Positions 1-8,545 of a DNA stretch of 64,000 nt are shown here, one piece after another (position 1 is the first letter of the stretch; the number at the start of each line of letters is the position of its first letter). Origin of the DNA: Alphaproteobacteria bacterium (GTDB taxonomy: Bacteria > Pseudomonadota > Alphaproteobacteria > Paracaedibacterales > VGCI01); contig VGCI01000007.1 of NCBI GenBank assembly GCA_016870095.1, positions 1 to 64,000 of the forward strand, in the 5' to 3' direction. The notes beneath the pieces are model-generated. The model saw only the letters and a list, made by a program, of their open reading frames with translations, was not told the DNA's origin and ran no database searches. The position numbers were made by a program, and so were the translations under genes.

Positions 1-106
1 GAAGGAATGTGAGTGGCGTTTTAACAACCCTGACCCGAAAGCTCAATTAAAACAGTTAAAACAATGGGTTCAAGAGTTCTTAAACTAGTTATCTAGGACA
101 GCCCCT
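1..106 (+). mobile_element. 3' end of an IS1595/IS1016-family insertion sequence (partial)
   Basis: Frame 2 reads an open tail from base 2 to a TAG stop at 86-88. It contains the block KECEWRFNN followed by a Gln/Lys-rich end (QLKQLKQWVQ). That block is the usual C-terminus of IS1016-like transposases of the IS1595 family. The stop is followed by GGACAGCCCCT (96-106), the reverse of a GGGGCTGTCC-type terminal inverted repeat, so the element probably ends near base 106. The rest of the element lies outside the window, so neither the other repeat nor a target duplication can be seen. Confidence 0.6.
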
Positions 107-231
107 AATTTTAAATTAGTTATTGATGGCAAAGGACAAAAAAAAGCTTATAAATTTTGATCAGTCACTTTTCTTTATATCGCAATTTATTTCATCCTCA
201 ATATCCACCATTGATATAAAGAGGCTCTGTA

Positions 232-957
232 TTAGAAATGATAAATTATACCGGCTTTTCCTGCATGTTCAGCAATACCAGTGTTAAAACTGCCATTTTC
301 GCGGTACATATGATTTGTAGGAAAACTTGCAGTTTTGGTAATCATCTTACTTTTAGCCATAAAAGAATAGGAGACTCGAAAACTCAGGTTATCAAAAGCA
401 GGGAGGGAAGTTTCCACCCCTATCTCTATTAAGGGGCGTAGGGATCGTTTTGACAAAGGAGCGGAGATTTTGTCTGCTTTTTCAAATAAGTTATGATGAA
501 AGTATATTGTTTTGATACCTATACCCCCATAAAGCATGGTTCGTGAACTACTAAAATATCCACAGCGGAATAGTAAGGTGGCCCCAACGCCTTTGCGACC
601 AGAAAGATAAATAAAACTTATATCCTCAGCGGCTTTTTTTATTCCGCTCTTTGTAAAATCAAATTTGCCTTCTAGACCAAAATATAATTTTTTCCTAAAA
701 ATTTGTCCCCACCCGAAAAAAAGTTCTGCGCAGGGTAATGTTTGTATAGTCGTTGAGTTAAAAGTGTCAGCATTTGCATTTCCAGGATTTTGCTCTGCAT
801 TGATGTAGGTATTTTGTTGGATATGGCCAAGGCTTGCGCCAATATAATAGCCGTCAAATTTTGCCTGCACGGGCGCCACGAAGCCCAGATTGGTACTCAA
901 TGCAAAAACGGCGATCTTTTTAATTATTTTAAAATCGTATACTTGAATAATTTCCAT
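232..957 (-). CDS. Outer-membrane beta-barrel protein, OmpA/Opa-like small porin fold
   Basis: This 241-residue protein has a hydrophobic signal segment at about 15-32 ending VQA, so Sec export with cleavage near residue 32 is likely. The mature part opens with FDGYYIGASLGH, the typical first strand of small eight-stranded outer-membrane barrels. It then alternates Gly/aromatic strands (FFGWGQ, YFGLEGKF, LLFRCGYF, MLYGGIGIK) and ends in a terminal Phe (IIYHF), as BAM substrates do. The ATG follows AAGGA at good spacing. It stands alone between an IS remnant and a long spacer. A second barrel protein of similar size lies at 43264. The exact function (adhesin, porin or structural) cannot be told. 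Confidence 0.75.
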   Translation of the reverse strand: MEIIQVYDFKIIKKIAVFALSTNLGFVAPVQAKFDGYYIGASLGHIQQNTYINAEQNPGNANADTFNSTTIQTLPCAELFFGWGQIFRKKLYFGLEGKFDFTKSGIKKAAEDISFIYLSGRKGVGATLLFRCGYFSSSRTMLYGGIGIKTIYFHHNLFEKADKISAPLSKRSLRPLIEIGVETSLPAFDNLSFRVSYSFMAKSKMITKTASFPTNHMYRENGSFNTGIAEHAGKAGIIYHF

Positions 958-1167
958 TTCATATCCTTGATTAAATAAATTTTCTAAAAGTCAATTTTAG
1001 TTAAATAAGAGCTAAGAAAAATTTTTGATAAAACCTTGAACACAAAAGACCGTTAATTCTATAGATTTATAAAATTAAAATGTCAATTTATTGAGATGCC
1101 CAAATTAACAAATGCCCATAATTTGACTTATTGACTTAGGAAAATAAAAATAAGAGGAGAATGATAA

Positions 1168-1257
1168 ATGTACGTTCAAGCAGAAAATTTTTGTTCTCCT
1201 GCTTTTTTCAAATATTTTGAAAGGTTCGGTGACTTCCTTAATTCTAAATTTTCTTAA
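1168..1257 (+). CDS. Possible 29-residue small ORF
   Basis: An ATG at 1168 sits eight bases after a GAGGAG Shine-Dalgarno-like sequence (1154-1159) and opens a 29-codon frame rich in Phe ending at TAA 1255-1257. The frame runs through the weak hairpin at 1179-1202, so it could be a leader peptide or pure chance. No family is recognised. Only the ribosome-binding site supports it. Confidence 0.18.
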   Translation: MYVQAENFCSPAFFKYFERFGDFLNSKFS

Positions 1258-1343
1258 AGAAAAGTGTTTGAGAAGAAAGGGGCAAACTTGAATATGACAG
1301 GGAGAAGGAGCTTATAGTTCTCAGTATTGATCGATTACCTAAC

Positions 1344-1371
1344 TTGGACTTTTAGAAGCCGTTGGTATAAT
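1344..1371 (+). promoter_or_regulatory. Probable sigma-70 promoter for accB-accC
   Basis: TTGGAC (1344-1349) and TATAAT (1366-1371) are separated by 16 bases. The -10 is a perfect consensus, and the site lies about 85 bases upstream of the accB start on the same strand. Confidence 0.6.
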
Positions 1372-1457
1372 GCCCAGTTAACGCAAAGGTTGCAGTATGA
1401 GTCACAAAACGGTATACCTAGGCCATAGAATGTTTTATTTAGAGGATTTTGGGGTAT

Positions 1458-1928
1458 ATGGCGACAAAGTTTAAGATTGATGGTGATGCAATTCGTCAAC
1501 TGGCAGAAATTCTTGTCGATACGAAATTAACTGAAATTGAATATGAAGATGAAGGGCGTCGCATTCGGGTTTCTCGAGGAGGGGGGATTCACTCATCAAC
1601 AGTTATGACTCAAGAGACTATTTCAGGGGATTCTGCGTTTGTTCCTTCACCACAAAATACAGCACCATCACATCCCTTAACGTTAAGCAGTCACCCTGGG
1701 ACGGTTAAATCGCCCATGGTAGGCACAGCTTACATGTGCTCTGAGCCGGGTGCCGCTCCGTTTGTAAAGGTTGGGGACGTTATTACAAGTGGTCAGACAC
1801 TAATGATAATTGAAGCAATGAAAGTTATGAACCCTATTAAAGCTCCTCAAGCCGGCAAAGTTACTCAAATTTTTGCCAAAGATGGAACGCCGGTTGAATT
1901 TGGCGAACCTCTAATGATTATTGAATAA
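1458..1928 (+). CDS. accB: Biotin carboxyl carrier protein of acetyl-CoA carboxylase
   Basis: The 156-residue protein carries biotin for acetyl-CoA carboxylase, the first step of fatty acid synthesis. The N-terminal helix region (about 1-45) precedes a Pro/Ser-rich linker and a C-terminal biotinyl domain (about 78-156). The hallmark EAMKVM places the biotinylated lysine near residue 122. The frame is open from a TTG at 1449, but the ATG at 1458 is preferred because AGAGGA (1441-1446) is only two bases from the TTG and eleven from the ATG. accC begins four bases after the stop, so the two genes form an operon. The accA and accD genes are not in this window. Confidence 0.93.
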   Translation: MATKFKIDGDAIRQLAEILVDTKLTEIEYEDEGRRIRVSRGGGIHSSTVMTQETISGDSAFVPSPQNTAPSHPLTLSSHPGTVKSPMVGTAYMCSEPGAAPFVKVGDVITSGQTLMIIEAMKVMNPIKAPQAGKVTQIFAKDGTPVEFGEPLMIIE

Positions 1929-1932
1929 GTTG

Positions 1933-3327
1933 ATGAAAATGTCGTCCCTTACTTCCATTCTAAAAGTTCCCTCATCAGCTGAGCCTAAGCTATTTGACAA
2001 AATATTGATTGCTAATCGAGGTGAAATCGCTCTTCGGATTCAACGGGCTTGTCGTGAAATGGGTATTAAGACTGTCGCTGTACATTCAACAGCGGATGCT
2101 ACATCTATGCACGTTCGTCTTGCTGATGAAAGTGTTTGTATCGGGCCCCCTTCCGGGCGCGATAGCTATTTAAAGATGTCCGCTATTATTAGTGCAGCAG
2201 ATATCACGGGCGCAACAGCTATTCATCCGGGCGTAGGGTTTTTATCTGAAAATGCTGCCTTTGCGGGTATGATTGAAGAACATGGTATGACCTTTATCGG
2301 GCCAACGCCCGAGCATATTACCCTGATGGGAGATAAGATTACGGCAAAGAAAACCATGATTGATCTTGGTATTCCGGTTGTTCCCGGATCTGATGGGGGC
2401 GTTGATACGGATGATCAGGCCATTGAGCTGGGTAATACCATCGGATATCCCCTACTTATTAAAGCTACAAGTGGGGGTGGTGGAAAAGGAATGAAAGTTG
2501 CCAATACGGCTGAAGAATTGCCTCAAGCCTTGCGCCTAGCCCGAGCTGAAGCGAAAGCAAATTTTGGCAATGATCAGGTTTATATGGAAAGATATTTGAA
2601 GCGTCCTCGCCATATCGAAGTTCAGATTTTGGCAGACGCATATGGCAATGTTGTGCATTTGGGTGAGCGGGATTGTTCAATCCAACGACGTCATCAAAAG
2701 ATTTGGGAAGAAGCGCCTTCGCCAGGCCTTTCCCCTGAAAAGAGAATAGAGCTTGGTCAAATTGTCACCAAGGCCATTAAAAAGATGGGATATCGAGGGG
2801 TTGGAACTTTAGAATTTCTTTATGAAGATGGGGAATTTTTCTTTATGGAAATGAATACCCGTTTGCAAGTCGAACATCCCATCACAGAAATGGTGACGGG
2901 TATTGATTTGGTCAAAGAGCAAATCAAAGTTGCGGCCGGTTTTCCCCTCACGTTGCGCCAAGAAGATATTAAGTTTACAGGACACGCGATTGAATGCCGT
3001 ATTAACGCAGAACATCATGAAACTTTCGTTCCGTCTCCGGGAGAAATTACAGGTTATCATGCGCCGGGAGGTTGGGGCGTGCGTGTGGATAGTCATCTCT
3101 ACCAGGGTTATCATGTTCCGCCTCATTATGACAGTTTGGTTGCAAAACTCATTGTATATGGGGATACACGCCAAGAATGTCTTAAGCGGGTAGAGCGAGC
3201 ATTACGAGAATATGTGATTGATGGTATTGAGACAATACTCCCTCTTCACCGAACTTTAGTTGACGACCCCGATATTCAACGGGGAGATTACGATATTCAT
3301 TGGCTTGAAAAGAAACTTAAGATGTGA
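1933..3327 (+). CDS. accC: Acetyl-CoA carboxylase biotin carboxylase subunit
   Basis: This enzyme carboxylates the biotin on AccB using ATP and bicarbonate. About 464 residues are encoded from the ATG at 1933. The family core starts near residue 23 with FDKILIANRGEIALRI. The ATP-grasp glycine loop SGGGGKGM, the EMNTRLQVEHP catalytic segment and the C-terminal biotin carboxylase domain follow in order. The first 20-odd residues extend beyond the usual E. coli start, and ATG 1939 is an alternative. There is no clear Shine-Dalgarno sequence, so translation is probably coupled to accB just upstream. Length without the extension matches the family norm of about 445. Confidence 0.95.
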   Translation: MKMSSLTSILKVPSSAEPKLFDKILIANRGEIALRIQRACREMGIKTVAVHSTADATSMHVRLADESVCIGPPSGRDSYLKMSAIISAADITGATAIHPGVGFLSENAAFAGMIEEHGMTFIGPTPEHITLMGDKITAKKTMIDLGIPVVPGSDGGVDTDDQAIELGNTIGYPLLIKATSGGGGKGMKVANTAEELPQALRLARAEAKANFGNDQVYMERYLKRPRHIEVQILADAYGNVVHLGERDCSIQRRHQKIWEEAPSPGLSPEKRIELGQIVTKAIKKMGYRGVGTLEFLYEDGEFFFMEMNTRLQVEHPITEMVTGIDLVKEQIKVAAGFPLTLRQEDIKFTGHAIECRINAEHHETFVPSPGEITGYHAPGGWGVRVDSHLYQGYHVPPHYDSLVAKLIVYGDTRQECLKRVERALREYVIDGIETILPLHRTLVDDPDIQRGDYDIHWLEKKLKM

Positions 3328-3407
3328 CGTCATCAAGGGTTATTTAATGGTCTTTTCAGGATTTTGTATATTTTCATTATGTTAAAATTGGATGAAAGAT
3401 TCGCATT

Positions 3408-3872
3408 ATGGTTTCTATTGATCAACTGCTCGCCTCTTTAAATATCTTTTTGCCAACCCCTCCTTTAGCTGTTGCGAATTATGTTCCTTATGTAATTGAA
3501 GGAAATAGAGTCATTATTTCTGGACAACTTCCTGTGAACGATGGCCAAGTTACCTTTAAGGGGAAAATTGGCCACGAAGTGTCTTTAGAAGAGGGACAGA
3601 TGGCTGCAAGACTTTGCGCCATTAATATTCTCACTCAATTGAAAGTGGCATGTGAGGGGGATTTGGGTCGGGTACAAAGATGTTTGCGACTCGGTGGGTT
3701 TGTAAATTGCATTCCTGACTTTGCCGACCATGCTAAGGTCATTAATGGGGCGTCAGATTTAATGGTTGAAGTTTTTGGTGAAAATGGTCGTCATGCGCGT
3801 GCAGCAATTGGGGTTAGCTCTTTGCCATTAGGCGCTGCTGTTGAAGTTGAGGCAACTTTTCTAATCAGTTGA
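3408..3872 (+). CDS. RidA/YjgF-family protein (154 residues)
   Basis: The sequence matches the longer RidA-like subfamily (YjgF/YER057c/UK114). Features are a central VIISGQLPV strand, LEEGQMAARLCAINIL, the GFVNC segment and a C-terminal GVSSLPLGAAVEVEA motif. Members hydrolyse reactive enamine/imine intermediates from PLP enzymes, though activity differs between subfamilies, so the substrate is not assigned. The gene lies 80 bases after accC on the same strand. Its last 12 bases overlap the end of the convergent photolyase gene. Confidence 0.85.
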   Translation: MVSIDQLLASLNIFLPTPPLAVANYVPYVIEGNRVIISGQLPVNDGQVTFKGKIGHEVSLEEGQMAARLCAINILTQLKVACEGDLGRVQRCLRLGGFVNCIPDFADHAKVINGASDLMVEVFGENGRHARAAIGVSSLPLGAAVEVEATFLIS

Positions 3873-5342
3873 TAAATAAGTTAAATTTTCAATTTTCATT
3901 TGCTGGTAGGCCCCAAGAGCTCTAGCGCGTGCTGCTGCATGATCCACGATAGGGTATGGATAAGTTTTGCCAATTTGAATCCCTGCTTTTTCAAGAATGG
4001 GCATCGGTGCTTGCCAAGGTTTATGGATGTATAAATTTGGGAGGGCTTTAAGTTCTGGCACCCAAAGACGAATGTAAGCACCTTCGGGATCAAATTTTTC
4101 AGCCTGCAAAGTTGGATTAAAAATACGAAAATAAGGTGCAGCATCTACACCGCAACCTGCTGCCCACTGCCAATTCATTGCATTGCTCGCAAGATCAGCA
4201 TCCACAAGTGTATCCCAAAACCATCGTTCACCATCTTGCCAGGGGATAAGGAGATGCTTGACTAAAAATGAGGCAACAATCATGCGAACACGATTATGCA
4301 TCCACCCCGTGTGCCATAATTCTCTCATGCCGGCATCAACGATAGGATAACCAGTCAGCCCTTTCTGCCAAGCTTTTAAACCCTCAGGGTCATAACGCCA
4401 GGGGAAAGCTTTAAATTGAGGGCGCAAAGGGTCATCACTCATGTGAGGGAAATGATACGCTAAGTAATAAGCAAATTCCCGCCAACCAATTTCTGCAAGA
4501 AATGTGTGACTATCTTGCGAGCTAGCTGGGTTTTGGACTTGCTGTGCTCGAATCACGTGCCATATTTGATTGGGACTTATTTCTCCCCAATGAAGGTGAG
4601 GTGATAGGCGAGAAGTTCGTTCATTTGCTGGGAAGTTGCGTTGAAGTTGGTATCCTACAAGATTTTCCTCGACAAAGGTGCTTAAACGTTCATGTGCTCC
4701 CCTTTCTCCTGGTGTCCAAAACTCTTCAAATCCTGCTGCCCAATTGGGCGCAACTGGTAATAAATCCCACGCTTCTAACTTATCTGAAGTCTCTTGTATA
4801 GTTGGGATGTATTGCGGGCTTGGATGGGGACGTTCAGGTCTTAAGATTTTTAGACAATGATTCCAATAGGAAGAAAATATTTGATAAGGTTTCCCAGATT
4901 GATTAAGCATAGTTACGGGATCTGAAAGTAGATTGCCTTTAGAAACTTGGCATATTATTCCGTAGGTTTGGAAAAATTCTTGAAGTACACTTTCATCAGG
5001 GTCAATTGATGTTCCATAACGCCGATTCATGAAAATTTGGGTGGCACCGACCTTTTGAATAAGCTCAAGAAGAATCGTTTTTGCATTTCCCCGCCGAAGA
5101 CATAAATTTGGCAGCTGCGATTGTAAAGTTAGTAAACTTTTATGTAACCACCATCGAGAGGCTCCCCCTAAAAGACGTTTTATGGTGTGATCCTGATCGT
5201 CAAAAATAAACAACGGGAGAATAGGTTGGCCCGTTTTCAAAGCAGCCTGTAAAGCAGGATTGTCTGATAATCTTAAATCCTTTCGAAACCATAGGATGAC
5301 AGGAGGCTGAGACGCGGAAGATTTGCTAATTGCCAGGGTCAT
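3861..5342 (-). CDS. phrB: Deoxyribodipyrimidine photolyase (cryptochrome/photolyase family)
   Basis: This 493-residue enzyme repairs UV cyclobutane pyrimidine dimers with light energy. The N-terminal antenna domain begins with VILWFRKDLRLSDNPAL. The C-terminal FAD domain shows TSRLSPHLHWGEISP, GYPIVDAGMRELWHTGWMHN and WQWAAGCGVDAAPYFRIFNP, the standard class I CPD photolyase signatures. The open frame extends upstream to 5399, but the ATG at 5342 is chosen because GGAG lies eight bases before it and residue 1 then falls just ahead of the domain. It is convergent with the RidA-like gene (12-base overlap). A light-dependent enzyme suggests at least occasional exposure to light. Confidence 0.93.
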   Translation of the reverse strand: MTLAISKSSASQPPVILWFRKDLRLSDNPALQAALKTGQPILPLFIFDDQDHTIKRLLGGASRWWLHKSLLTLQSQLPNLCLRRGNAKTILLELIQKVGATQIFMNRRYGTSIDPDESVLQEFFQTYGIICQVSKGNLLSDPVTMLNQSGKPYQIFSSYWNHCLKILRPERPHPSPQYIPTIQETSDKLEAWDLLPVAPNWAAGFEEFWTPGERGAHERLSTFVEENLVGYQLQRNFPANERTSRLSPHLHWGEISPNQIWHVIRAQQVQNPASSQDSHTFLAEIGWREFAYYLAYHFPHMSDDPLRPQFKAFPWRYDPEGLKAWQKGLTGYPIVDAGMRELWHTGWMHNRVRMIVASFLVKHLLIPWQDGERWFWDTLVDADLASNAMNWQWAAGCGVDAAPYFRIFNPTLQAEKFDPEGAYIRLWVPELKALPNLYIHKPWQAPMPILEKAGIQIGKTYPYPIVDHAAARARALGAYQQMKIENLTYLSTD

Positions 5343-5482
5343 ATAAATTTCTCCATTTGAAATAAATAACCTTAAATGAGATAGTTGTCGAGATGGCATA
5401 GATGCCTCTTTTTCACTTAAGCTTTTAAAGCCATTGGTGGTGCTAAAACAAACAAGAAGATACCTGACAGGATAAATTTTTC

Positions 5483-6100
5483 ATGACCGTACCTCTACCC
5501 ATTTTGTATACATTTCGTCGCTGCCCCTATGCAATGCGTGCTCGCTTGGCAATTTATACAGCTAAAATTTCCCATGAACATCGAGAGGTTGATTTAAAGA
5601 ATAAACCCCCTGAGATACTGGCGATTTCCCCTAAGGGTACGGTTCCTGTCCTGCAGTTGATGGATGAAAGAATTTTGGAACAAAGTCTAGATATTATGAA
5701 ATGGGCGTTAAAAAATCCTCTATTATCTGAACACGATATTCAATTGATTCATGAAAATGATACGGTGTTTGCTCAAGCTTTAAATCGTTACAAGTACCCT
5801 AACCGATATCCTGAAGAAGCCAGCACAAATCATCGGGAGCAGGGTGAGATTTTTTTGAAAAAGGTAGAAAACAGGCTCACTCCGTTTTTAACGGGAAGTA
5901 CGCTTACCTTAGTTGATATGGCCATTTTTCCTCTCATTCGCCAATTTATTTTAGTTGATAGGGCATGGTTTGAGAAGCAGTCTTACCCTCGATTAAAAGT
6001 ATGGTTAGATTGTTTTACAACAAGTACCTTATTTGAGGAAGTGATGCGGCCGTATTCCCCTTGGTCAGCAGGGGATAAACCTATTTTCATTTCTTTTTAA
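5483..6100 (+). CDS. Glutathione S-transferase family protein
   Basis: This 205-residue cytosolic protein has a thioredoxin-fold N-terminal domain beginning LPILYTFRRCPYAMRARLAI. The Cys-Pro-Tyr at the glutaredoxin-like active-site position is followed by the cis-Pro strand GTVPVLQL and by EQSLDIMKW in place of the usual glutathione-binding ES. A helical C-terminal domain runs from about residue 85, with TLVDMAIFPLIRQF resembling the conserved GST N-capping box region. It probably conjugates or reduces with glutathione. The substrate is unknown. AGGA precedes the ATG by about 11 bases. Confidence 0.8.
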   Translation: MTVPLPILYTFRRCPYAMRARLAIYTAKISHEHREVDLKNKPPEILAISPKGTVPVLQLMDERILEQSLDIMKWALKNPLLSEHDIQLIHENDTVFAQALNRYKYPNRYPEEASTNHREQGEIFLKKVENRLTPFLTGSTLTLVDMAIFPLIRQFILVDRAWFEKQSYPRLKVWLDCFTTSTLFEEVMRPYSPWSAGDKPIFISF

Positions 6101-6156
6101 TTTGTCTGATGCCTGCAAGAAGCATCTTTCAAACTTTGGGGATGAGAAGTCTATAC

Positions 6157-7812
6157 CTAACGACCAAAGGTAAAGGCATAGGCTTGCAAACCAGGCTCTA
6201 GGGCTTGAATTTCTAGCTGACCTTCTGCGAAAGAGGGTAAAGACACTAATTCGTATAGGGTATCTTTTGTAATTGTGACTTCATCATTTTTAACATCTGC
6301 ACCAGAATTTTTTCCGAGACCCTGACTATTCAAAGTGATTTTTGCCTTGAGAGGCTGACCAGTCTCGCTTCCAAGAACAAGAAAGACTTTTTTGGCATTG
6401 AAATGAAGTTTGAGTTTTGCCTGGGCTTCTTTACATACACTTCTTTGTTTTTCAACAATCCATTTTCCTTCTAAAGACCAGCTATTAAGAGTGATATCAC
6501 TAACATTTGGGTAATCAAAAGGTTGATCGGGAATGATGACGGAAGGGGAGGCAAATCTTTCGGCGCGTTCAGACCCTAAATAAGTTTCTGGAGTTATGGG
6601 ATCGGTACCAATTTCTTTGGCTTCTACCGGAGTTTCTCCTTTTGAGGTTAATCCTAATAGATAGCGGATGTTGGACTCGGTGACATCATAATTTCCTTCA
6701 CCAAAATGGGTATAAACTATTTTTCCTTCTCGGTCGATTAAGTAGTGGGCAGGCCAATAGCGATTTTTAAAATTAAGCCATGTTTTAAAGGCATTATCCA
6801 ACGCTACACTGTAGTGAATATTATGTTGTTTAACGGCATTTTGGACATTTTTCAAATCCATCTCGAAGGCAAATTCGGGGGTATGAATGCCAATAATAAC
6901 TAAGCCATTATTTCGATAGGTTTCATCCCATTTTATTAAATGAGGCAGCGTTCTCACACAATTTATACAAGAGTAGGTCCAAAAATCAATCAAAACGACT
7001 TTTCCTTTGAGGGAGTCTAAACTTAAAGGGGGGGAATTAATCCAATTTTGAATTCCAGCAATATTAGGAGCAGTATAGGGAGCCGGCAATCCATTTATTA
7101 ATCCCTCTGAGGGGGGATTAATATTTTCTTTTGGCGCTTCTGTCGGAGCAAAGGAAGCTCCTGCAGGCCAAGCAGAATAAACAACGCTTATTAAAATAAT
7201 AATTCCAAGCATTTTTCGAATAACGCCTGTATATGATTTCAGGGAAGAAACCTGTTTCATAATTCTTCTGCCCATTAAAATGAGAAACAACATAGGTAAA
7301 GATGCTCCGAGACTGAAAGATAGCAGGGTAAAGACAGTCTCAATGGTTGTTTGTTGCGTAACAGTTTGAACGATAACAGCTGCCATAATGGGACCAGCAC
7401 AAGGGATCCAAATACATCCAATACCCACACCTAAAAATAATCCTCCTAGAAATCCCGAGTTGATAGCTTGGGTTTGCGCCAATTTTTCACCTAAATTGGC
7501 AAAATGAGTGGTCCATTTTGTAAATTTCTCACTTAAGGAATCGGAAATAAGCACAAGACCAAAAAGAAAGAGGAGAACAAAGGAGATATATCGAATGACG
7601 TTCACATCAATGCCGAGAGCTGTAATTAACTGGCGGGATAGGAGTGTTAACGCTGAGAAAGAAATCACAAAGCCGACAATGATGCCGTAGGGCCGCCACC
7701 TTGCCCCTTCAATGCCGACAGATAAAACAATAGGTAAAATGGGAAGGATACAAGGAGAGAGAATGAGGCCCAAACCCTCTAAAAATGCAAGTCCATATGC
7801 GAAAAAATTCAT
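6157..7812 (-). CDS. dipZ: DipZ-type thiol-disulfide interchange protein: CcdA membrane domain + thioredoxin domain + C-terminal beta domain
   Basis: A 551-residue fusion. Residues 1-215 form a multi-pass CcdA/DsbD-like membrane unit with paired cysteines (LSPCILPILP near 20 and WIPCAGP near 138) that would carry electrons across the inner membrane. Residues about 245-390 are a TlpA/thioredoxin domain with active-site Cys-Ile-Asn-Cys (about 281-284, in DFWTYSCINCVRTLP). The final 150 residues, starting PETYLGSERAERF, match the carbohydrate-binding-like C-terminal domain of DipZ proteins. The likely role is delivering reductant to periplasmic thiols or to cytochrome c assembly. It is divergent from the bufferin operon across a 399-base spacer. 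No cytochrome c assembly genes are nearby. Confidence 0.87.
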   Translation of the reverse strand: MNFFAYGLAFLEGLGLILSPCILPILPIVLSVGIEGARWRPYGIIVGFVISFSALTLLSRQLITALGIDVNVIRYISFVLLFLFGLVLISDSLSEKFTKWTTHFANLGEKLAQTQAINSGFLGGLFLGVGIGCIWIPCAGPIMAAVIVQTVTQQTTIETVFTLLSFSLGASLPMLFLILMGRRIMKQVSSLKSYTGVIRKMLGIIILISVVYSAWPAGASFAPTEAPKENINPPSEGLINGLPAPYTAPNIAGIQNWINSPPLSLDSLKGKVVLIDFWTYSCINCVRTLPHLIKWDETYRNNGLVIIGIHTPEFAFEMDLKNVQNAVKQHNIHYSVALDNAFKTWLNFKNRYWPAHYLIDREGKIVYTHFGEGNYDVTESNIRYLLGLTSKGETPVEAKEIGTDPITPETYLGSERAERFASPSVIIPDQPFDYPNVSDITLNSWSLEGKWIVEKQRSVCKEAQAKLKLHFNAKKVFLVLGSETGQPLKAKITLNSQGLGKNSGADVKNDEVTITKDTLYELVSLPSFAEGQLEIQALEPGLQAYAFTFGR

Positions 7813-8211
7813 TTTGACCTCAATTCAGAACAAGAACTTAAACTCATTAATTTAATGCTATGTTTAAAATATTTATTAATCAAGGAACTTTAAAATACAT
7901 TAATAATTTTCTAATTAATCTTGCGAAGATTGTTAATAAGCTGTTTTTTAAAACTAAAATACATAATTACTTTAAATTGGAATTGACCGGTATGAATGCC
8001 CATTGGGAGAAAATACGTGTAAAGGAATGAAACACAAGCCCCTTAGTCTACGGGAGCTAAGTCTGTATTAAGCAATATAACATTTTGATATGACAGAAAA
8101 TTTTTTATCTTCATAATCTTTTTACCTCTTGTCTGTTATAAAAAATAATGTTGTCATAATACGTGTGACTACAGCAAAATTGGATTTATATTTTATTAAA
8201 GGGGAATTATC
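7813..8211. other. 399-base spacer between dipZ and the bufferin operon
   Basis: AT-rich sequence between divergent genes. I see no CDS with a credible ribosome-binding site. The only promoter-like element near the plus-strand operon is at 8165-8192, listed separately. No recognisable metal-regulator operator or CRISPR-like repeat was found. Confidence 0.4.
8165..8192 (+). promoter_or_regulatory. Candidate promoter of the bufferin operon
   Basis: GTGACT (8165-8170) and TATATT (8187-8192) are 16 bases apart, about 20 bases upstream of the first codon. The match is moderate. It is the best fit in the spacer but is unsupported by anything except position. Confidence 0.3.
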
Positions 8212-8502
8212 TTGAAAACTTCCTATATTTACTCTGCTCTAGTCACAGCAATTAGTATATCTGTGGCGAATGCCGAAAATGAGCCACCAAAAAACGACCA
8301 TGAAAGATGTTATGGAATCGCCAAAGCTGGTGAAAATGAATGTTGGGGAACAGACAGAAATGGTGAAAAACATGCCTGCTATTCGTGGTCTGTTGAAGAC
8401 AACGATCCTTACGCTTGGATTTTGGTACCCAAAGGGACATGTTTCGGAAGGAAGGGAACGCTAAAACCGCCACCTGTTCCGACAAAAAAGTCTCCCGTTT
8501 GA
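8212..8502 (+). CDS. bufA1: Bufferin-type RiPP precursor, DUF2282 family
   Basis: This 96-residue protein has a Sec signal peptide (hydrophobic 8-20, cleavage after VANA at 21), so the mature peptide is periplasmic or outside. The core contains four cysteines at 33, 44, 56 and 77 in the DUF2282 pattern: CYGIAKAGENEC, a third Cys at HAC, and WILVPKGTC. In characterised bufferins an MNIO enzyme converts core cysteines to copper-binding heterocycles. The end is Pro/Lys-rich. The start is TTG, chosen because AAAGGGG (8198-8204) lies seven bases upstream and no ATG is available. It is the first gene of a four-gene operon with DUF692, DUF2063 and DoxX proteins, which fixes the assignment. Confidence 0.85.
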   Translation: MKTSYIYSALVTAISISVANAENEPPKNDHERCYGIAKAGENECWGTDRNGEKHACYSWSVEDNDPYAWILVPKGTCFGRKGTLKPPPVPTKKSPV

Positions 8503-8545
8503 TATCGTTAAGACACGGATTATGAAAGAATAGGAATCATTATTT

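Larger units (their letters stand above)
958..1448. other. Intergenic spacer of 491 bases between divergent genes
   Basis: This AT-rich spacer separates the minus-strand barrel gene from the plus-strand acc operon. It holds the accB promoter (1344-1371), a weak stem at 1179-1202 (AAGCAG/CTGCTT followed by a T run) and a possible 29-codon reading frame at 1168-1257. I see no tRNA, riboswitch or larger gene. Confidence 0.5.
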
